A stretch of DNA of 64,000 nt, taken from contig NZ_JAMJXC010000009.1 in the NCBI RefSeq assembly GCF_023571765.1, positions 158,956 to 222,955 of the forward strand, in the 5' to 3' direction. Position numbers and translations under genes: made by a program. The DNA is from Xanthobacter aminoxidans. GTDB taxonomy: Bacteria > Pseudomonadota > Alphaproteobacteria > Rhizobiales > Xanthobacteraceae. Shown one piece after another: positions 35,622-46,900 of this stretch (its first letter is position 1; the number at the start of each line of letters is the position of its first letter). The notes under the pieces are model-generated. The model did no database searches and was not told the origin of the DNA. It worked only from the letters and a program-made list of their open reading frames with translations.

Positions 35622-36761
35622 ATGCACGGCACAATTCCACATTTCGACACGAGCGCAGCCGCCGGTGGCGTGCTGACCATCGATTGCGGAGCGCTGGCGG
35701 ACAACTACCGCCGCCTGCGTGCGCAGGTGGCGCCCGCGCGGGCCGCCGCGGTGGTGAAGGCGAATGCCTATGGTCTCGGTGCGCTCGATGTGGTCCCCGA
35801 GCTGATGGCCGCCGGCTGCCGGGATTTCTTCGTCGCCCATCTGGGTGAAGCGCTGGAGCTGCTGCCCGCGGTGCGCGGTGAGCATGGCGCGCGAGGCCTC
35901 GCCCAGCCCCGCCTTTACGTGCTGAACGGCCTCATGCCCGGTTCCGAGGGGGCGTGCGCGGCGGCGGGCATCGTTCCGGTCATCAACAGCCTCGACCAGT
36001 TGGCGCGCTGGGCGCGGACAGCGGCGGCACGGGGCGAAAAGCTGCCCGCCGTGCTGCAGTTCGACAGCGGCATGTCCCGCCTCGGCATGGCGCCCGAGGA
36101 GGCTGGTGTCATTGTCCGCGAGGGCCTCGCGGAGGGCCTCGACATCCTTGCCATCATGAGCCATCTCGCCAGCGCGGACGAGCCGCACAATCCGCAGAAT
36201 GACGACCAGCTGCGGGTTCTGCGGACCATCGCGGCGGCGTTTCCCGATGCGCTGGTGTCCTTCGCCAATTCCGGCGGCGCGTTTCTCGGCGCGGACTATC
36301 ACGGTGCGCTGGCGCGGCCGGGCATCGCGCTCTATGGCGGGGCGCCCACGGCGGCCGGCAAGAATCCCATGCGCCCGGTGGTACGGCTCGATGTTCGGGT
36401 GATCCAGACCCGGACCGTGCCGGCCGGTGCCCGCATCGGCTATGGCGGCGCCTTCGTGGCGCCGTCCGCCATGCGCCTTGCCACCCTCGCGGTAGGCTAT
36501 GCGGACGGCCTGCCGCGCTGCCTCGGCAACCGGGGCGCGGCGTGGTTCGAGAGAATGCGCCTGCCCATGGTCGGCCGCGTTTCCATGGACAGCCTCATCG
36601 TCGATGCGACCGCCTTGCCGGAAGGCGCGCTGGCCGAGGGCGCGCTGGTGGAGCTGATCGGCCCCCATCAGAGCCTTGAGGATCTCGCCGCCGCCGCAGG
36701 CACCATCTCCTACGAGCTGCTCACCCAGCTCGGCCGCCGCTATCACCGCCGCTATCGCTGA
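35622..36761 (+). CDS. dadX: Alanine racemase, catabolic type
   Basis: 379 residues from ATG 35622 (GAGGGCGG ribosome site); an in-frame start 51 nt upstream would add a doubtful 17-residue extension. PLP enzyme interconverting L- and D-alanine. Lys46 in [10 protein letters not shown] binds PLP, and the catalytic Tyr is in R-I-G-Y-G-G-A-F. The C-terminal domain has V-G-R-V-S-M-D-S. Linkage to D-amino acid dehydrogenase and a divergent Lrp gene marks the catabolic DadX form, which feeds D-alanine to the dehydrogenase. Confidence 0.92.
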   Translation: MHGTIPHFDTSAAAGGVLTIDCGALADNYRRLRAQVAPARAAAVVKANAYGLGALDVVPELMAAGCRDFFVAHLGEALELLPAVRGEHGARGLAQPRLYVLNGLMPGSEGACAAAGIVPVINSLDQLARWARTAAARGEKLPAVLQFDSGMSRLGMAPEEAGVIVREGLAEGLDILAIMSHLASADEPHNPQNDDQLRVLRTIAAAFPDALVSFANSGGAFLGADYHGALARPGIALYGGAPTAAGKNPMRPVVRLDVRVIQTRTVPAGARIGYGGAFVAPSAMRLATLAVGYADGLPRCLGNRGAAWFERMRLPMVGRVSMDSLIVDATALPEGALAEGALVELIGPHQSLEDLAAAAGTISYELLTQLGRRYHRRYR

Positions 36762-36793
36762 CGGCGCGCCAACACATCGCAAAGAGAACTCAC

Positions 36794-38047
36794 ATGAACA
36801 TCGTCGTGCTCGGAGCCGGCGTCATCGGCGTCACCTCCGCCTATTATCTCGCGAAGGCCGGCCATTCGGTCACGGTCATCGACCGCCAGCCCGGACCGGC
36901 GCTGGAGACGAGCTTCGCCAATGCCGGCGAGGTCTCACCCGGCTATTCCTCGCCCTGGGCCGCGCCCGGCGTGCCGGTGAAGGCGATGAAGTGGCTGTTC
37001 ATGAAGCACGCGCCGCTGATCCTGCATCCCACCGCCGATGCCGCCACGTGGCGCTGGATGCTGGCCCTGCTCCGCAACTGCACCGCCGAACGCTACAAGG
37101 TGAACAAGGGGCGCATGGTGCGCCTCGCGGAATACAGCCGCGACCGCCTCGCCGACCTGCGGGCTGAAACCGGCATCGCCTATGACGAGCGCATGCAGGG
37201 CACCCTGCAGGTATTCCGCACGCAAAAGCAGATCGATGCCATCGCCAAGGACATCGAGGTGCTGCGCGCCGACGGCGTGCCGTTCGAGGTGCTGGACCGT
37301 GCCGGCTGCATCGCCGCCGAGCCGGGGCTGGGTGAGGCGGCGGAGCGCATCGTCGGCGGCTTGCGCCTGCCGGGCGACGAGACCGGCGACTGCTTCAAGT
37401 TCACCGAGGCGCTGGCGGACCTGTGCCGGGGGCTGGGCGTCACGTTCCGCTTCGGCGTGGACATCCGCGGGCTGAAGCGCGCGTCGGGCAAGGTGACCGC
37501 GGTCGAGACCGGAACGGGCGACATTGCCGGCGATCTCTTCATCGCCGCGCTGGGCAGCTATACGCCGGCGCTGCTGGCGCCGCTCGGGCTCCGGCTGCCC
37601 ATCTATCCCGTGAAGGGCTATTCCATCACCATGCCGGTCGTGGACGAGGCCCGCGCGCCCATCTCCACCGTCATGGACGAGACCTTCAAGGTTGCCATCA
37701 CCCGCCTCGGCTCCCGCATTCGCGTGGGCGGCATGGCGGAGATCGCCGGCTTCAACCGCGACCTTCACGACGCGCGCCGCGGCACCCTGCTGCATTCGGC
37801 GGGCGACCTGTTCGCCGGGGCCGCGGATACGCGGGAGGTCAATTTCTGGACCGGCCTGCGGCCCATGACGCCGGATGGCACGCCGATCATCGGCGCCACC
37901 TCCTGCCCGAACCTTTACATCAATGCCGGCCACGGCACGCTGGGCTGGACCATGGCGTGCGGCTCGGGCGCGGTGCTGGCGGATCTCATCGACGGCCGCC
38001 GCCCCGCCATCGAGGCCGGCGACCTCGCCCTTTCGCGCTACGCCTGA
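36794..38047 (+). CDS. dadA: D-amino acid dehydrogenase small subunit
   Basis: 417 residues, full length. FAD-binding motif [13 protein letters not shown] at 7-19, followed by the DadA-type segment [20 protein letters not shown]. Oxidatively deaminates D-alanine to pyruvate and ammonia, passing electrons to the respiratory chain at the inner membrane. C-terminal [14 protein letters not shown] is the conserved FAD-closing motif. 32 nt after dadX, same operon; a GC hairpin follows the stop. Confidence 0.94.
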   Translation: MNIVVLGAGVIGVTSAYYLAKAGHSVTVIDRQPGPALETSFANAGEVSPGYSSPWAAPGVPVKAMKWLFMKHAPLILHPTADAATWRWMLALLRNCTAERYKVNKGRMVRLAEYSRDRLADLRAETGIAYDERMQGTLQVFRTQKQIDAIAKDIEVLRADGVPFEVLDRAGCIAAEPGLGEAAERIVGGLRLPGDETGDCFKFTEALADLCRGLGVTFRFGVDIRGLKRASGKVTAVETGTGDIAGDLFIAALGSYTPALLAPLGLRLPIYPVKGYSITMPVVDEARAPISTVMDETFKVAITRLGSRIRVGGMAEIAGFNRDLHDARRGTLLHSAGDLFAGAADTREVNFWTGLRPMTPDGTPIIGATSCPNLYINAGHGTLGWTMACGSGAVLADLIDGRRPAIEAGDLALSRYA

Positions 38048-38050
38048 GAG

Positions 38051-38066
38051 GGGGGCGCGAGCCCCC
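38051..38066 (+). terminator. GC hairpin after dadA
   Basis: GGGGGC (38051-38056), GCGA tetraloop, GCCCCC (38061-38066), starting 4 nt after the dadA stop. Strong stem with a GNRA loop but no T-run, so a Rho-independent role is uncertain. Confidence 0.45.
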
Positions 38067-38181
38067 TGTCGCCGCGCCTGCCGGAGCGCCTCCGGGCCGG
38101 CTCCGGTTGGAAAATCCCCGTAGGTCGCACCTCCGCCGTCAGGTCCGTCCGTGCGGGAGGGGACTCCGCAGGCGCAAAGTA

Positions 38182-38211
38182 TTGACATTGCCGCCGCAAT
38201 AGCCACTAAAT
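38182..38211 (+). promoter_or_regulatory. Probable sigma-70-type promoter of riboswitch-nrdAB transcript
   Basis: TTGACA at 38182-38187, then 18 bp, then CTAAAT at 38206-38211. The predicted transcription start falls at about 38218, close to the 5' edge of the cobalamin riboswitch, which fits a transcript that opens with the aptamer. Confidence 0.55.
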
Positions 38212-38390
38212 CTGGTGGTCACGGTCTCTCGACTCGCAAGATCGAGAGCTAAGAGGGAAGCCGGTCCAAAGCCGGCGCTGCCCCCGCAACTGTAAGCGGC
38301 GAGTTCTTGTTCACCCATGTCACTGAGGCCCCATGGCCTTGGGAAGACGGACAAGAATGATGACCCGCGAGCCAGGAGACCTGCCGCGAC
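38212..38390 (+). promoter_or_regulatory. Cobalamin (B12) riboswitch
   Basis: Recognised by ordered conserved elements: GGTGGTCACGGT start (38214-38225), AAGAGGGAAGCCGGT (38251-38265), GCCGGCGCTGCCCCCGC (38271-38287), AACTGTAAGCGG (38288-38299), CACTGAGGCC with GGCCTTGGGAAG, and the B12 box AGCCAGGAGACCTGCC (38370-38385). Binding of adenosylcobalamin normally shuts off downstream expression. Here the downstream genes are nrdA and nrdB, a B12-independent ribonucleotide reductase, so B12 is expected to switch this enzyme off, implying that a B12-dependent class II enzyme exists elsewhere in the genome. Confidence 0.93.
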
Positions 38391-38478
38391 ACCAGTACGT
38401 CCACGGGCGGGGTGTCCCGGTGAGGCGCTTGCTGCGGGTGGCGTGCGCCTCCTGTGTCCCGGCATGCGTCCGTCTGCT

Positions 38479-38501
38479 CCCCGTCCCCACATTCATCGGG
38501 G
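38479..38501 (+). promoter_or_regulatory. Possible ribosome-site-sequestering hairpin before nrdA
   Basis: CCCCG (38479-38483) can pair with CGGGG (38497-38501), which sits immediately before the ATG-ATG-ATG start of nrdA and contains its only G-rich stretch. It could be the expression platform of the riboswitch, acting on translation. The 90 nt between aptamer and hairpin have other possible pairings, so this is a suggestion. Confidence 0.35.
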
Positions 38502-41417
38502 ATGATGATGCCAGCGACCGCCGAACGCCATGCCAATGGCAGCTACAGATTTTCCATGCCGGCCCCTGACGTTGAAGCGGTCGCCCGCGCGCCCGGCTAT
38601 CAGCTCATCCGCCGCAATGGGGCGGTCACGCCGTTCGATGCCGCCAAGATCGCGGTGGCTCTGACCAAGGCGTTCCTGGCCGTGGAGGGACAGTCGGCTG
38701 CCGCGTCCCGCCGCATCCACGACATTGTGGCCGGGCTCACCGACCAGATCGTGGCGAACCTCACCCGGCGCCCCGACGTCGGACGCACCTTTCATATCGA
38801 AGATGTGCAGGACCAGGTGGAACTGGCCCTCATGCGCGGGGAGCATCACAAGGTCGCCCGCGCCTATGTGCTCTATCGCGAGGCGCGGGCACGGGAACGC
38901 GCGAAGGCCCTCGCCGTGGCGCATCCGGGCGGTGATGCCGCCGCCGTGCTGCATGTGAGGACCGCCGACGGCGCATTGGTGCCGCTGGATGCCCCCCGCC
39001 TTTCGACCGTCATCGGCGAGGCCTGCGCCGGGCTCGACGGCGTCTCGGCCGCGGCGGTGCTGAACGAGGCGCGACGCAACCTCTATGACGGCATCTCGCT
39101 GGATGAACTGGCGCAGGCGCCCATCCTGGCGGCGCGCACGCTGGTGGAGACCGAGCCGAACTATTCCAAGGTCAGCGCGCGCCTCCTGCTGGACAAGCTG
39201 CGCCGCGAGGCCCTGAGCTTCGTCGCCGGCCGGCCGGAACAGGCGACGCAGGCCGAGATGGCGGAGCGCTACGGCGATTATTTCAGCGCCTATGTAAAGA
39301 CCGGCATCGCCAACGACCTGCTCGATCCCGAGCTCGGTCGCTTCGATCTTTCCCGGCTGGCTGCCGCCCTCAAGCCGGAGCGGGACCTCGCCTTCGACTA
39401 TCTGGGCTTCCAGACGCTCTACGACCGCTATTTCCTGCATGTGCGCGGCACGCGCTTCGAGCTGCCGCAGGCCTTTTTCATGCGCGTCGCCATGGGCCTG
39501 GCCTTGCGCGAGATCGACCGGGAGGCGCGGGCGATCGAATTCTACGATCTCCTCTCCTCCTTCGACTTCATGGCCTCGACGCCGACTTTGTTCAATGCCG
39601 GGACGCTGCGCGCCCAGCTCTCCTCCTGCTTCCTCAGCACGGTGGCGGATGACCTCGACGGCATCTTCAAGGCGGTGAAAGACAATGCGCTGCTCGCCAA
39701 ATATTCCGGCGGCCTTGGCAATGACTGGACCCGGGTGCGCGGCCTCGGCGCCCACATCAAGGGAACCAATGGCGAGAGCCAGGGCGTGGTGCCTTTCCTG
39801 AAGGTGGCGAACGACACCGCCATCGCGGTGAATCAGGGCGGCAAGCGCAAGGGCGCGGTCTGCGCCTATCTGGAGACCTGGCATGTGGACATCGAGGACT
39901 TCCTCGATCTGCGCAAGAACACCGGCGACGAGCGCCGCCGCACCCATGACATGAACACGGCCAACTGGGTGCCGGACCTGTTCATGGAGCGGGTGGAAGA
40001 GGACGGCGCATGGACCCTGTTCTCCCCCGATGAGACGCCCGATCTCCACGACCTTTACGGCCCCGCATTCAAGGCCGCCTATCTCGCCTATGAAGCGCGG
40101 GCCGCGCGGGGGGAGATGAAGGTCTTCAAGCAGGTGCGGGCGCTCGATCTGTGGCGGCGCATGCTGACCATGCTGTTCGAGACCGGCCATCCCTGGATCA
40201 CCTTCAAGGACCCGTGCAACATCCGCTCGCCCCAGCAGCACGTGGGCGTGGTGCATTCCTCCAACCTCTGCACGGAGATCACGCTGAACACTTCGGACGA
40301 CGAGGTGGCGGTCTGCAACCTCGGCTCGGTCAACCTGTTCTCCCATATCGCCGATGGCCGCCTGGACATGGAGAAGCTGGCGCGCACGGTGCGCATCGCC
40401 ATGCGGATGCTGGACAACGTCATCGACATCAATTTCTACACCATCCCCGAGGCGCGCCGCTCCAACCTCCGGCATCGTCCCGTCGGCCTCGGCATCATGG
40501 GCTTCCAGGATGCGCTTCAGGCGCTTCGCCTTCCCTACGGCTCGGACGCGGCGGTGCGTTTCGCGGATGAGAGCATGGAGGCAATCTCCTTCCATGCCAT
40601 CTCCGCCTCGGTGGATCTCGCTGCCGAGCGCGGGCGCTATCCGAGCTTTGCGGGCTCGCTCTGGTCGCAGGGCATCCTGCCCATCGATTCCCTCGAACGG
40701 CTCGCCGAGGCGCGCGGCGGTGCGGATTTCGACCGGTCCCGGACACTCGACTGGGCCAGCCTGCGCCAGCGGGTGGTTGCCACCGGCATGCGCAATTCCA
40801 ACTGCATGGCCATCGCGCCCACGGCCACCATCTCGAACATCTGCGGTGTCAGCCAGTCAATCGAGCCGGCGTACCAGAACCTCTATGTCAAATCGAACAT
40901 GTCGGGCGACTTCACCGTGGTGAACGCCGCTCTCGTTCATGACCTGAAGGCCCGCGGACTCTGGGACGAGGTGATGGTTTCAGACCTCAAATATTTCGAT
41001 GGGAGCCTGGGCGAAATCGCCCGGATTCCGGACGACCTGAAGGACCTCTACGCCACGGCCTTCGAGATCGACCCGGCCTGGCTCGTGGAGGCGGCCGAGC
41101 GTCGTCAGAAATGGATCGATCAGGGCCAGTCCCTCAACCTCTATATTGCCAGCCCTTCCGGCAAGAAGCTCGATGAGCTCTATCGTCTGGCCTGGAAGCG
41201 GGGACTGAAGACGACCTATTATCTCAGAGCGCGCTCGGCCACCCATGTGGAGAAGTCCACGCTCAAGGGCACCGACGGCAAGCTCAACGCGGTCGCCGCC
41301 ACGGTTCCGCCCGCCGTCGCGGCTTTCCCCGCAGCCATTTCCGGCGAAGCTGTCGACAGCGAAGCGTGGGGCAACGCCTGCGCCATCAACGACCCCACCT
41401 GCGAAGCCTGCCAGTGA
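38502..41417 (+). CDS. nrdA: Ribonucleotide reductase class I, large (alpha) subunit
   Basis: 971 residues from ATG 38502; Met codons at 38505, 38508 and 38556 are alternatives, and an upstream GTG (38454) falls in the leader. Reduces ribonucleotides to deoxyribonucleotides. An N-terminal ATP-cone (about 28-115, [13 protein letters not shown]) is followed by a second cone-like region (about 145-230), then the 10-stranded barrel. The thiyl Cys590 with Asn588 and Glu592 is in S-N-L-C-T-E-I; partner Cys residues are in S-S-C-F-L and V-A-V-C-N-L; radical-transfer Tyr906-Tyr907 in K-T-T-Y-Y-L. C-terminal Cys residues ([12 protein letters not shown]) serve redox exchange. Under B12 riboswitch control; nrdB follows after 23 nt. 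Confidence 0.95.
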   Translation: MMMPATAERHANGSYRFSMPAPDVEAVARAPGYQLIRRNGAVTPFDAAKIAVALTKAFLAVEGQSAAASRRIHDIVAGLTDQIVANLTRRPDVGRTFHIEDVQDQVELALMRGEHHKVARAYVLYREARARERAKALAVAHPGGDAAAVLHVRTADGALVPLDAPRLSTVIGEACAGLDGVSAAAVLNEARRNLYDGISLDELAQAPILAARTLVETEPNYSKVSARLLLDKLRREALSFVAGRPEQATQAEMAERYGDYFSAYVKTGIANDLLDPELGRFDLSRLAAALKPERDLAFDYLGFQTLYDRYFLHVRGTRFELPQAFFMRVAMGLALREIDREARAIEFYDLLSSFDFMASTPTLFNAGTLRAQLSSCFLSTVADDLDGIFKAVKDNALLAKYSGGLGNDWTRVRGLGAHIKGTNGESQGVVPFLKVANDTAIAVNQGGKRKGAVCAYLETWHVDIEDFLDLRKNTGDERRRTHDMNTANWVPDLFMERVEEDGAWTLFSPDETPDLHDLYGPAFKAAYLAYEARAARGEMKVFKQVRALDLWRRMLTMLFETGHPWITFKDPCNIRSPQQHVGVVHSSNLCTEITLNTSDDEVAVCNLGSVNLFSHIADGRLDMEKLARTVRIAMRMLDNVIDINFYTIPEARRSNLRHRPVGLGIMGFQDALQALRLPYGSDAAVRFADESMEAISFHAISASVDLAAERGRYPSFAGSLWSQGILPIDSLERLAEARGGADFDRSRTLDWASLRQRVVATGMRNSNCMAIAPTATISNICGVSQSIEPAYQNLYVKSNMSGDFTVVNAALVHDLKARGLWDEVMVSDLKYFDGSLGEIARIPDDLKDLYATAFEIDPAWLVEAAERRQKWIDQGQSLNLYIASPSGKKLDELYRLAWKRGLKTTYYLRARSATHVEKSTLKGTDGKLNAVAATVPPAVAAFPAAISGEAVDSEAWGNACAINDPTCEACQ

Positions 41418-41440
41418 CCGGCGGACAAGGACAAGAAACC

Positions 41441-42559
41441 ATGCTCGACTGGTCTGACACCAAGCCCCAGCCTGCCATCATGCCCAACATTCCGGCCAGT
41501 CCCTCCGAAGCCACCGGCCTCGGGGAGATCGACCGCAATGGCGCCCGCGTCACCGTGGACGAGAAGCGCATGATCAATGCGCGCGCCGACGTGAACCAGC
41601 TTTTGCCGATGAAGTACCATTGGGCGTGGGAAAAATACCTGTCCGGCTGCAACAATCACTGGATGCCCACTGAGGTATCCATGCAGGCGGATATCGCGCT
41701 GTGGAAGTCACGCGATGGGCTCACCGAGGACGAGCGGCGCATGCTGAAGCGCAATCTCGGCTTCTTCGCCGCCTCCGAGAGCCTGGTGGCGAACAACATC
41801 GTGCTCGCCATCTACCGCCACCTCACCAATCCCGAATGCCGGCAGTATCTGCTGCGACAGGCGTTCGAAGAGGCGATCCACACCCATACCTTCCAGTACA
41901 TCGTCGAAAGCCTCGCCCTCGATGAGGGCGAGCTGTTCAACATGTATCGGGAGGTGCCCTCCATCACTGACAAGGCGGCGTGGGCCCTCAGGCACACCCG
42001 GAGCCTCGACGATCCGGAATTCCGCACCGGCACACCGGAAGCGGACCAGAAGTTCCTGCGCGACCTCGTCGCCTTCTACGTGGTGTTCGAGGGCATGTGG
42101 TTCTACACGGGGTTCGCGCAGATCCTGTCCCTCGGCCGCCGCAACAAGATGGTCGGCATTGCCGAGCAGTATCAGTACATCCTGCGCGACGAGAGCATCC
42201 ATCTGAACTTCGGCATCGACGTGATCAACCAGATCAAGATCGAGAACCCGCACTTGTGGACCCGGGCGTTCCAGGACGAGGTGCGCGGGATGCTGAAGGA
42301 TGCGGCAGACCTCGAGGCGGCGTACGGCCGGGACACCATGCCCCGCGGCTTGCTCGGCCTGAATGCCGCGCTCTGTGAGCAGTACATGCACTTCATCGCC
42401 AACCGGCGCTGCGCGCAGCTCGGCCTCGCCCCGGTGTTCGCAGAGGCGGAGAACCCCTTCCCGTGGATGTCGGAGGCCATGGACCTGAAGAAGGAGAAGA
42501 ATTTCTTCGAGACCCGCGTCATCGAGTACCAAAATGGCGGTGCGCTCGCCTGGGATTGA
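41441..42559 (+). CDS. nrdB: Ribonucleotide reductase class Ic-type small (beta) subunit
   Basis: 372 residues from ATG 41441. Ferritin-like di-metal protein that generates the oxidant for NrdA. Ligand set read by alignment with known R2 proteins: Glu113 (A-S-E-S-L-V-A-N-N), Glu144 and His147 (E-E-A-I-H-T-H-T-F), Glu217 (V-F-E-G-M-W), Glu251 and His254 (R-D-E-S-I-H). The radical Tyr of class Ia/Ib, seven residues after Glu144, is Phe151. Phe here together with Glu rather than Asp as first ligand is the hallmark of class Ic enzymes such as Chlamydia R2c, which use a Mn(IV)/Fe(III) centre instead of a tyrosyl radical. Confidence 0.93.
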   Translation: MLDWSDTKPQPAIMPNIPASPSEATGLGEIDRNGARVTVDEKRMINARADVNQLLPMKYHWAWEKYLSGCNNHWMPTEVSMQADIALWKSRDGLTEDERRMLKRNLGFFAASESLVANNIVLAIYRHLTNPECRQYLLRQAFEEAIHTHTFQYIVESLALDEGELFNMYREVPSITDKAAWALRHTRSLDDPEFRTGTPEADQKFLRDLVAFYVVFEGMWFYTGFAQILSLGRRNKMVGIAEQYQYILRDESIHLNFGIDVINQIKIENPHLWTRAFQDEVRGMLKDAADLEAAYGRDTMPRGLLGLNAALCEQYMHFIANRRCAQLGLAPVFAEAENPFPWMSEAMDLKKEKNFFETRVIEYQNGGALAWD

Positions 42560-42734
42560 GCGGGGTTGCATCCCGCCGCGGCGGTGATTGTCGTGACGCA
42601 GCACAATGGCCGCGTCGCGTGCGCCACGTTCTCCATCTCCCACGCCCGCGGCATGACACCCTGCCGCAGGCGAATTCCACAATTCTCTGTCTATCGTAAT
42701 CTTTAGGCAATGACGCTGCGTAATAGCCCAGCCC

Positions 42735-43904
42735 ATGAAAACCGATCTTCCTCGCCGAGGCCTTGTGTGGTCCCGGTGCTACCCCATGATTCTTGCAGGG
42801 GCGCTCGCCTTGGCGGCCTGCGGGGAGAGCCAGCCTGCGGCACCTCCCGAACCCGTCAATGTCTCGGTCGTGCAGCTGAGGCCCGAGGCCGTTACGATTC
42901 ACGACGTGCTGCCGGGCCGGGTCGCTGCCTATCGCGTCGCGGAAATCCGGCCGCAGGTGGGCGGCATCATCCAGCACCGGCTGTTCCGGGAGGGGAGCGA
43001 GGTCGCGGCGGGCCAGCCACTGTTCCAGATCGACCCGGCCGCGTTCGCCGCGGAAGTCGACATGGCGGCGGCGGTTCTGCGCCGGGCCGAGGCGGTGCTC
43101 GACCGGGCCGAGGCGCAGGTGAGGCGCGTCGAGGCGCTTCTCAAGACCAACACCGCCACCCAGCAGGCGCATGAGGATGCCATCGCCGCGCGCGCTCAGG
43201 CAGCCGCCGATGTCGCCCACAGCCGGGCTGCGCTGGAGCGGCGGACGCTCGATCTCGGCTTCGCCACCCTCCGCGCGCCCATCGCCGGGCGCATCGACCA
43301 CGCGCTTGTGAGCGAGGGCGCGCTGGCGACCCCCGGCGGCGCTTCGCCGCTCGCCATCGTGCAGCAGATCGACCGGGTCTATGTCGATCTGCGCCAGCCG
43401 GCGCGGCACCTGGAGGCCCTGCGGCGGCTGGCGCGGGCCGACGGGGCGGATGCAGGCGCGGTGGCTATCCTCTCGGCGGACGGCGAGGCCTTTCCTGTGG
43501 TCGGACGGCTGCTGTTCTCGGGGGTCAGCGTGGACCCCGGCACGGGCGAGGTGATCCTGCGCGTCGAGACCGATAATCCCGGGCGCCTCCTGCTTCCGGG
43601 CATGTTCGTGCGGGCGCGGCTGCTGCGGGAGAAGCGGCCCGAGGCCCTGCTGGTGCCGCTGCAGGCGGTGCAGCGCGACGGCAACGGCATGGAACACGTC
43701 AGCATCGTCGAGGACCCCGGTCGGGTGGCGCGGCGCGAGATCGTGACCGGCGCCCAGATCGACGGGCGCATCGTCGTCGAGCGCGGGCTGCGCGCCGGCG
43801 AGCGGGTGATCGTGGAGGGGCAGGACCATGTCCAGCCCGGCGCCCAGGTGACCGCCTTGCCATGGCAGCGCGAGCGCGTGGCGGATGCGGAGCCGCAGCG
43901 CTGA
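42735..43904 (+). CDS. RND efflux periplasmic adaptor lipoprotein
   Basis: 389 residues from ATG 42735. Lipobox L-A-A-C-G with Cys at about 29. AcrA/MexA layout: lipoyl region P-G-R-V-A-A-Y-R-V-A-E-I-R-P-Q-V-G-G-I-I near 60-80, coiled coil 105-175, barrel segment L-R-A-P-I-A-G-R-I-D, and C-terminal membrane-proximal domain. Couples the RND pump encoded by the next gene (1-nt overlap) to an outer-membrane factor; no such factor follows, so it must use one of the others in the genome. The 175-bp leader contains GTAAT/GCAAT repeats discussed in the findings. Confidence 0.9.
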   Translation: MKTDLPRRGLVWSRCYPMILAGALALAACGESQPAAPPEPVNVSVVQLRPEAVTIHDVLPGRVAAYRVAEIRPQVGGIIQHRLFREGSEVAAGQPLFQIDPAAFAAEVDMAAAVLRRAEAVLDRAEAQVRRVEALLKTNTATQQAHEDAIAARAQAAADVAHSRAALERRTLDLGFATLRAPIAGRIDHALVSEGALATPGGASPLAIVQQIDRVYVDLRQPARHLEALRRLARADGADAGAVAILSADGEAFPVVGRLLFSGVSVDPGTGEVILRVETDNPGRLLLPGMFVRARLLREKRPEALLVPLQAVQRDGNGMEHVSIVEDPGRVARREIVTGAQIDGRIVVERGLRAGERVIVEGQDHVQPGAQVTALPWQRERVADAEPQR

Positions 43905-46900
43905 TGCCCGCCTTCTTCATCGACCGGCCGGTCTTCGCCTGGGTCATCGCGATCGTCATCGCGCTCGCCGGGGCCGTCGCCATCCCACAGCTTCCCACCG
44001 AGCGCTATCCCGCCATCGCGCCGCCCAGCATCAGCATCTATGCGACCTACCCCGGCGCCTCGCCGCAGACGATAAGCGACGGGGTCATCAGCCTGATCGA
44101 GCGTGAACTGTCGAGCGTGCGCAATCTCCTGTATTTCGAGAGCGCGACGGACACGTCCGGCACCGCCACGATCACCGTGACATTCAAGCCCGGCACCAAC
44201 CCCGATCTGGCGCAGGTTGACGTGCAGAACCGCCTGAAGACCGTGGAGCCGCGCCTGCCGCAGGCGGTCCGGCAGCTTGGGCTGACGGTCGAGGCGGCGG
44301 CCTCCGGATTCCTGCTGCTGGTGGATATCATCGCTCCCGGCGGGGCGTATGACGAGGTGACCCTCGGCGACTATGCCGTGCGCAACGTCGCCGATGAGCT
44401 CAAGCGCGTGCCGGGTGTCGGGCGTGTCCAGCTCTTTGCGACGGAGCGCGCGATGCGGATCTGGATCGATCCGGTCAAGCTGTCGGCCCACGGAATCACC
44501 TTCGGCGATGTCACCACCGCAATCGCGCAGCAGAACGTGCAGATCGCGCCGGGCGCCCTCGGGGCCGAGCCGGCCACCGCCGGCCAGCGGGTCACCGTGC
44601 CGCTGGAGGTCGATGGACGGCTGAGGACGCCCGAGGAGTTCCGCGCCATCGTGCTGCGCGCCCATCCGGACGGATCGACCCTCACCCTCGGCGCGGTCGC
44701 GCAGGTGGAGCTCGGCGCGCAATCCTACGCCTTCGCGACCCGCTCCAACGGCAAGCCGGTGGCGACGCTCGCGGTCCAGCTCGCGCCCGGCGCCAACGCA
44801 GTGACGACCTCATCGGCCATCGCCGCGCGGATGACGGAGCTGGCCAAGGCAATGCCGGAGGGGATGGGGTTCTCGATCCCCTTCGACACCGCGCCCTTCG
44901 TGCGCGTCTCCATCGAGAAGGTGCTGGTCACGCTGCTGGAGGCCATGGCGCTGGTCTTCCTGGTGATGTTCGTGTTCCTGCAGAACGTCCGCTGCACCCT
45001 GATCCCGGCGATCGTGGCGCCGATCGCGCTGCTCGGCACCTTCGCGGTGATGCTGGCGGCGGGCTATTCCATCAACGTGCTGACCATGTTCGGCATGGTG
45101 CTGGCCATCGGCATCATCGTCGACGATGCCATCGTCGTGGTCGAGACCGTCGAGCGGCTGATGGCGCAGGAGGGGCTCGCCCCGCGCGAGGCGACGCTGC
45201 GGGCGATGGGCGAGATGAGCGGGGCGGTGGTCGGCATCACGCTGGTGCTCTCGGCGGTGTTCGTGCCGATGGCGCTGGCGGGCGGCTCGGTCGGCGTCAT
45301 CTATCGGCAGTTCGTGCTCACGATGGCGGTGTCGATCCTGTTGTCGGCCTTCCTTGCCCTCACGCTCACGCCGGCGCTCTGCGCGACCATGCTCCGGCCG
45401 GTGCGGGAGCATGGGGAGAAGCGGGGCGTCTTCGGCTGGTTCGACCGGTGCTTCGCGGGGCTGACGCGCGGCTACGCGCGCGGCGTCGCCCGGCTGGTGG
45501 GACGTCCCTGGCGGATGATGGCGGGTTTCGCGGTGATCGTGATGCTGCTCGGCCTCGCCTTCGCGCGGCTGCCCTCGGCCTTCCTGCCGGAGGAGGACCA
45601 GGGCTATTTCCTGACCTCCATCCAGCTGCCGCCGGACGCGACCGCCAACCGCACGCGCGAGGCGGTCGAGACCATGGAACGGCACAACGCCACCCGGCCG
45701 TCCGTCCGGCACACCGAGAGCATCATGGGGTTCGGCTTCTCGGGCTCCGGCCCGAACGCGGCCATGATCTACACCATCCTGACGGACTGGAACGCGCGCC
45801 AGGGTGCGAGCGCCGCCGACGAAGTGGCGCGGGCCAACGCGGCCGCCCGCTCGGTCCGCGAGGGCAGTATCGTCAGCATGCTGCCGCCGGCCATCGACGG
45901 GCTCGGCACAACTTCCGGCTTCGCGCTGCGGCTGGAGGATCGCGCCGGCCGCGGCCCGGTCGCGCTCGCGGCGGCGAAGGACCGGCTGCTGGCGGCGGCC
46001 GCCGCGAGCCCCGTGCTCACCGACATCTATGAGGAGGGCCTGCCGCCCGGAAACCGCATCCGGCTTCACGTCGACCGGCTGAAGGCGCAGGTCCTCGGCG
46101 TCTCCTTCGCCGACATCGCGGACACGCTCAGCGCGGCGATGGGCTCGTCCTATGTCAACGATTTCACCAATCTGGGACGCGTGCAGCAGGTGATCGTGCA
46201 GGCCGACGCGGCGGCGCGGATGACGCTCGACGATATTCTGGGGCTCGAGGTGCGCAACGCCGCCGGTCGTTCCGTGCAGCTGTCGGAACTCGCTGCGCCG
46301 GCGTGGGAGAGTGGCCCGCTCCAGCTCGTGCGGTACAACGGCTATCCGGCGGCGCGGATCACCGGAGCCGCCGCGCCGGGCCGCTCCAGCGGAGAGGCCA
46401 TGCGGGAAATGGAGAGGCTGGCGCGCCAGCTGCCGCCGGGCTTCGCCGTCACGTGGACCGGCCAGTCGCTGCAGGAGCAGGAGGCTGGCGCGCAGGCGCC
46501 GCTGCTGCTCACCCTCTCCATGCTGGTGGTGTTTCTGGTGCTCGCCGCGCTCTACGAAAGCTGGTCGGTGCCGCTCGCCGTCATGCTGGTGGTGCCGCTC
46601 GGCCTGATCGGCGCGGTGGCCGCCGTGATGCTGCGGGATATGCCGAACGACGTGCTCTTCACAGTGGGGCTGGTCACCATCATCGGGCTTTCGGCCAAGA
46701 ACGCCATCCTGATCGTCGAGTTCGCCCGGGCCGCCCGCGCGCGGGGGCTCGATCCGGCGCAGGCGGCGGTAGAAGCGGCGCAGCTGCGGCTACGGCCCAT
46801 CGTGATGACGAGCCTCGCCTTCACGCTCGGCATCGTGCCGCTGATGGTCGCCTCCGGGGCGGGCAGCGAGACCCAGCAGTCCATCGGCACGGGCGTCTTC

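Noticed and set aside
38493..40595. Very long open frame on the minus strand opposite nrdA
   Set aside because: Antisense shadow in GC-rich DNA; no motifs, and nrdA on the other strand is certain. The same applies to the long antisense frames at 4091-5722, 8103-9986, 19678-20889, 20792-22489 and 44810-46069.
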